Position numbers and translations under genes: made by a program
Shown here: in pieces, positions 61,487 through 64,000 of the stretch
How positions within the stretch are numbered: the first letter of the stretch is position 1
Layout of the letters: each line of letters starts with the position of its first letter
The notes under the pieces: model-generated
What the model was told of the DNA's origin: nothing
Databases searched by the model: none
Seen by the model: only the letters and a program-made list of their open reading frames with translations
Assembly: GCF_947489565.1 (NCBI RefSeq)
Contig: NZ_CANLEA010000008.1
Location: forward strand, 62,001-126,000
Length of the DNA: 64,000 nt
Source: an uncultured Kordia sp.
Lineage (GTDB): Bacteria; Bacteroidota; Bacteroidia; Flavobacteriales; Flavobacteriaceae
Direction of reading: 5' to 3'

Positions 61487-61759
61487 CTAGCCATACACGC
61501 AATCCCACCAATATGTTGGATTTGGATATGTATATGTATAACATGTAAGCTGTGTTTGTGGCGGACATGTGTTTGTTTGACAGTTTCCTGTAGCAGGCGG
61601 ACAATTTCTTGTTGGTGCAGGACCCGATCCAGAACCACCAGTTCCACCAGTACAGTTACCTCCGTAACTTCCTCCTCTAATGCGCTCTTGCGTTTGCTGG
61701 TCAAGGCTACTTACACTTCGCTTGTTTAATTTTAATTGAATACTTACCTTTTTTTTCAT
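61487..61759 (-). CDS. GG-leader Gly/Cys-rich peptide (RiPP precursor candidate)
   Basis: The 90-residue peptide has leader MKKKVSIQLKLNKRSVSSL and a RIRGG site (about 26-30). The core is Gly-, Thr-, Pro- and Cys-rich (seven Cys, e.g. RNCPPATGNCQTN and a WWDCVYG tail). The adjacent divergent gene at 61864 encodes a LanC-like protein with a PqqD-like tail; a glycosyltransferase-like gene lies downstream. This is the only GG-leader peptide here with a plausible enzyme next door. Confidence 0.8.
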   Translation of the reverse strand: MKKKVSIQLKLNKRSVSSLDQQTQERIRGGSYGGNCTGGTGGSGSGPAPTRNCPPATGNCQTNTCPPQTQLTCYTYTYPNPTYWWDCVYG

Positions 61760-61863
61760 AATAATTGTATTTTTAAATGGTTAAACATCACTCATAATTT
61801 AAAAGAAATTATTTTACAAATAGTAAGGTTTTTACTTAATTAACATACGGTTAAAAATATAAA

Positions 61864-63468
61864 ATGATAAACTATCCATTTGATATACAAATAAATACTA
61901 CTGATTTTGATGAAACGCTTCAATGGTGTGATGCTTTTTTGGAAACAGCAACTTTTGAAAAGAAAATAGAAGTGTTGGCTTTTTTGTTACAGCATCATGC
62001 GGAATTTGAACAAAATCGTTTGTTTCCAGTGTTGAAAAAACACTATTCTGCGGCTTATTTCACGAATTTAGTATACAATACATCAATAGAAAACTATTTC
62101 TTTGAAGGAAAAGTAGGTGTGTTATTTTTAGTATTCAAGTTGGAGCAACTACTTCCTGAAACATCTTTTTCTGAAGTGATTGATAATTTTTTGAAAGCAA
62201 TCATGTTTCAATTGCGCTTTTCGCCTTTATTGTGTCATCATGATGGAAATCAGCAACAATCACCTGTAGGGTTTTCAAAAGGAAATTCAGGAATTGCCTA
62301 CGGATTAATGTTGCTTTCAGAATATTTTGGGAATAAAGATATTGCGCTCTTAAGCAAAGGATTGTTAGCCTACGAAGATACAATGTTGTCACAGCACAAT
62401 TATCATACATACCAGTCGCCTGTACAAGATGTTTCAACACTTGAACAATTCAAAGAAAAGCATCTTCAAAAAAACACAACTTTCTTTTCAGATAGAGAAG
62501 AAAAATTGACGCCAAAAGAAGCATTGAAAATGTTTTACATACGCACAGAATTGATCCGCATCTTAGATGAAATTCCAAACATCTCTATTTTAGAAATGCT
62601 TGTTGATCAAATAGTTGTCGACAAAAAACTAGAAGCAGAATATGCATGGTGTAAAGAAGTAATACACATTTTAGCAAGTGACGAAAGTTATAAAGAACTT
62701 CCTGAGAAAGCATCTTTCATAAAAATTACACCATCCGCTACAAGCGATTTTACATTCAATGCTTTTGTATTGCAGCAGTTTACTTTCACATTTAGAAGAA
62801 CCGTTATATTGTTGAATATTTTGGAAGTTTCGGTTTTAGATGCTTATGAAGCCACGTATTTGCCTTCGAAACATCCGCTTTCTGATTTCTTTAAACAGTT
62901 TTATGAGCATTGCAAATCCGTTATTAAAACACAAAAAGAACATCATCAAGCTTGTCTGTTCGAAATTTTAGATTTTGAATATGAAACCGTATTGATGCAG
63001 CAAAACATCTCCAATTATTTAGGATTGCAACTAGAAGATATTATCAATGTAAGTCAGCGCGAAAAACTACTCGCTCAAGAAGAAGCTGTTTTTTTGAAGA
63101 CTGAATTGCGAATGAATCCTACTGGGAAATTGGTAAAAACTTCTTGGAATTGGGTGACGGAAGAAATTTTTGAACGAATTTTTAAAGCGAAAGTAAATTT
63201 AGAAGCAGAATCGAGTGAGTTTTATTGTTATAAAATTCCTTTAGGTGTCATCAATTTAGAGAAGAAAATGAACATCAAAGAGATTGCATTAACCGAATAT
63301 GAATACATTTTGTTGGACTTATTTGAATTTTCGGTCACGGTGGAAGATGTGATAAAAGAATTTTCTACGATTTTTGACGTCGAAAATCAAGAAGATTTTC
63401 AAAGAGTTACCAGTTTTGCTAAAGAAATCATAAAAACGTTGATCTTTAAGAAATGTTTGATTCTGTAA
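61864..63468 (+). CDS. LanC-like protein with C-terminal PqqD-like (RRE) region
   Basis: The 534-residue protein has helical repeats. Residues about 75-200 resemble a lanthionine cyclase: the segment SPVGFSKGNSGIAYGLMLL (about 132-150) matches the GxxHGxxGIAYAL helix of LanC proteins. The usual C-terminal zinc ligands of LanC (a Cys and a Cys-His pair) are not evident; the nearest is CHHDG. Residues about 466-532 (ALTEYEYILLDLFEFSVTVEDVIKEF, then FAKEIIKTLIFKKCLI) follow the PqqD/RRE pattern that binds RiPP leaders. It starts 105 bp from the divergent precursor gene at 61487. An inactive or altered cyclase is the likeliest reading; this is inferred from motif shape alone. Confidence 0.6.
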   Translation: MINYPFDIQINTTDFDETLQWCDAFLETATFEKKIEVLAFLLQHHAEFEQNRLFPVLKKHYSAAYFTNLVYNTSIENYFFEGKVGVLFLVFKLEQLLPETSFSEVIDNFLKAIMFQLRFSPLLCHHDGNQQQSPVGFSKGNSGIAYGLMLLSEYFGNKDIALLSKGLLAYEDTMLSQHNYHTYQSPVQDVSTLEQFKEKHLQKNTTFFSDREEKLTPKEALKMFYIRTELIRILDEIPNISILEMLVDQIVVDKKLEAEYAWCKEVIHILASDESYKELPEKASFIKITPSATSDFTFNAFVLQQFTFTFRRTVILLNILEVSVLDAYEATYLPSKHPLSDFFKQFYEHCKSVIKTQKEHHQACLFEILDFEYETVLMQQNISNYLGLQLEDIINVSQREKLLAQEEAVFLKTELRMNPTGKLVKTSWNWVTEEIFERIFKAKVNLEAESSEFYCYKIPLGVINLEKKMNIKEIALTEYEYILLDLFEFSVTVEDVIKEFSTIFDVENQEDFQRVTSFAKEIIKTLIFKKCLIL

Positions 63469-63530
63469 TTCCCATTTTTGGAATTAATTGTTATTTTTGT
63501 TTTTCACTTTTTTAAAATAATAATAATTGT

Positions 63531-64000
63531 ATGAGAACAATACAGTTTAGAGAAGCGGTAGCTGAAGCTATGAGCGAAGAAATGCGAACAGACGATAGCA
63601 TTTACTTAATGGGAGAAGAAGTTGCCGAATATAACGGAGCATACAAAGCTTCTAAAGGTATGCTTGACGAGTTTGGAGCAGATAGAGTGATTGATACACC
63701 TATTGCAGAACTTGGTTTTGCTGGAATTGGTGTGGGTTCAGCAATGAACGGAAACCGTCCAATTATAGAATTCATGACGTTCAATTTTTCACTAGTTGGA
63801 ATTGATCAAATCATAAATAATGCTGCAAAAATGCGTCAAATGTCTGGCGGACAATTAAATATCCCAATTGTTTTCCGTGGACCTACAGCTTCTGCGGGAC
63901 AATTAGCAGCAACACATTCACAAGCTTTTGAAAGTTGGTACGCAAACTGTCCAGGACTTAAAGTTGTTGTTCCATCAAATCCATATGATGCCAAAGGATT
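63531..64000 (+). CDS. pdhB: Pyruvate dehydrogenase E1 component beta subunit (5' part)
   Basis: The first 156 codons are present and the gene runs past the window edge. [55 protein letters not shown] and the [22 protein letters not shown] stretch match the E1-beta/transketolase pyrimidine-binding domain of 2-oxo-acid dehydrogenases, in the pyruvate form. It is 62 bp after the LanC-like gene on the same strand, but it is a housekeeping gene and probably independent. Confidence 0.9.
   Translation, partial: MRTIQFREAVAEAMSEEMRTDDSIYLMGEEVAEYNGAYKASKGMLDEFGADRVIDTPIAELGFAGIGVGSAMNGNRPIIEFMTFNFSLVGIDQIINNAAKMRQMSGGQLNIPIVFRGPTASAGQLAATHSQAFESWYANCPGLKVVVPSNPYDAKG

Noticed and set aside
61477-61704. 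75-codon minus-strand ORF overlapping the peptide at 61487
   Set aside because: It is a different frame of the same stretch with no leader; the 61487-61759 frame has the KKxxxxLNKRSVSSL...RGG leader.

Overview
The window looks like a chromosomal segment of a marine Bacteroidota, most likely family Flavobacteriaceae and possibly close to Kordia (the genus is an inference). The reasons are AT-rich DNA, several Por/type IX secretion (T9SS) C-terminal sorting domains, TAnnTTTG-type -7 promoter boxes, 2TM and TPR-AraC proteins typical of the phylum, and many small peptides with the 'KKLxLxKxxIxxL...GG' leader that Bacteroidota use for class I lanthipeptide-like natural products. No rRNA, CRISPR array, transposase, integrase or prophage was seen. 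One tRNA (Leu, UAG) is present.

Layout. 1-4981 (-): most of a giant secreted leucine-rich-repeat protein whose 3' end lies outside the window. 5.2-8.2 kb: a membrane-anchored LuxR-type regulator and an M20 dipeptidase. 8.3-14.5 kb: tRNA-Leu, three tandem paralogous secreted fibre proteins (S74 chaperone domain plus T9SS tail) and two GG-leader peptides. 14.5-20 kb: a repeat-rich lipoprotein, Kdo transferase WaaA, and an aminotransferase / GalE / amidohydrolase operon. 20-31.5 kb: an accessory stretch with three membrane-anchored TPR-AraC regulators interleaved with seven GG-leader peptide genes, plus a lone ketoacyl synthase and an NfeD/flotillin pair. 31.6-35.7 kb: alpha/beta hydrolase, BioB, a JmjC-like protein and RecX. 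35.7-45.7 kb: a 1500-residue T9SS protein, a Dph6-like ATP pyrophosphatase, an ATP-grasp protein and an OmpA-like protein. 45.9-49.1 kb: AhpD-like, Crp/Fnr-like and hydrolase genes and three more GG-leader peptides. 49.2-60.4 kb: housekeeping genes (lspA, fabD, folA-like, thyA, nupC-like, bifunctional nuclease, etfAB). 60.5-63.5 kb: a candidate RiPP locus (glycosyltransferase-like protein, Cys/Gly-rich precursor, and a LanC-like protein with a PqqD-like tail), followed by the start of pdhB.

The main theme is a dispersed family of thirteen GG-leader peptides; five are too short for ordinary ORF cut-offs. Three observations tie them to other genes. (1) A quasi-palindromic motif (consensus AYGGTNNTCCCRT) lies 55-62 nt upstream of the start codon of all three fibre genes and of three peptide genes, which suggests one regulon. 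(2) Each TPR-AraC regulator sits beside GG-leader peptides. Its predicted topology (extracytoplasmic TPR, one membrane helix, cytoplasmic AraC helix-turn-helix) would suit sensing an exported peptide. (3) The 61-63 kb locus pairs a precursor with an unusual enzyme-like protein. No LanB dehydratase and no C39 peptidase/ABC exporter is in the window, so processing would have to be supplied from elsewhere. All functional links are inference from sequence and position.
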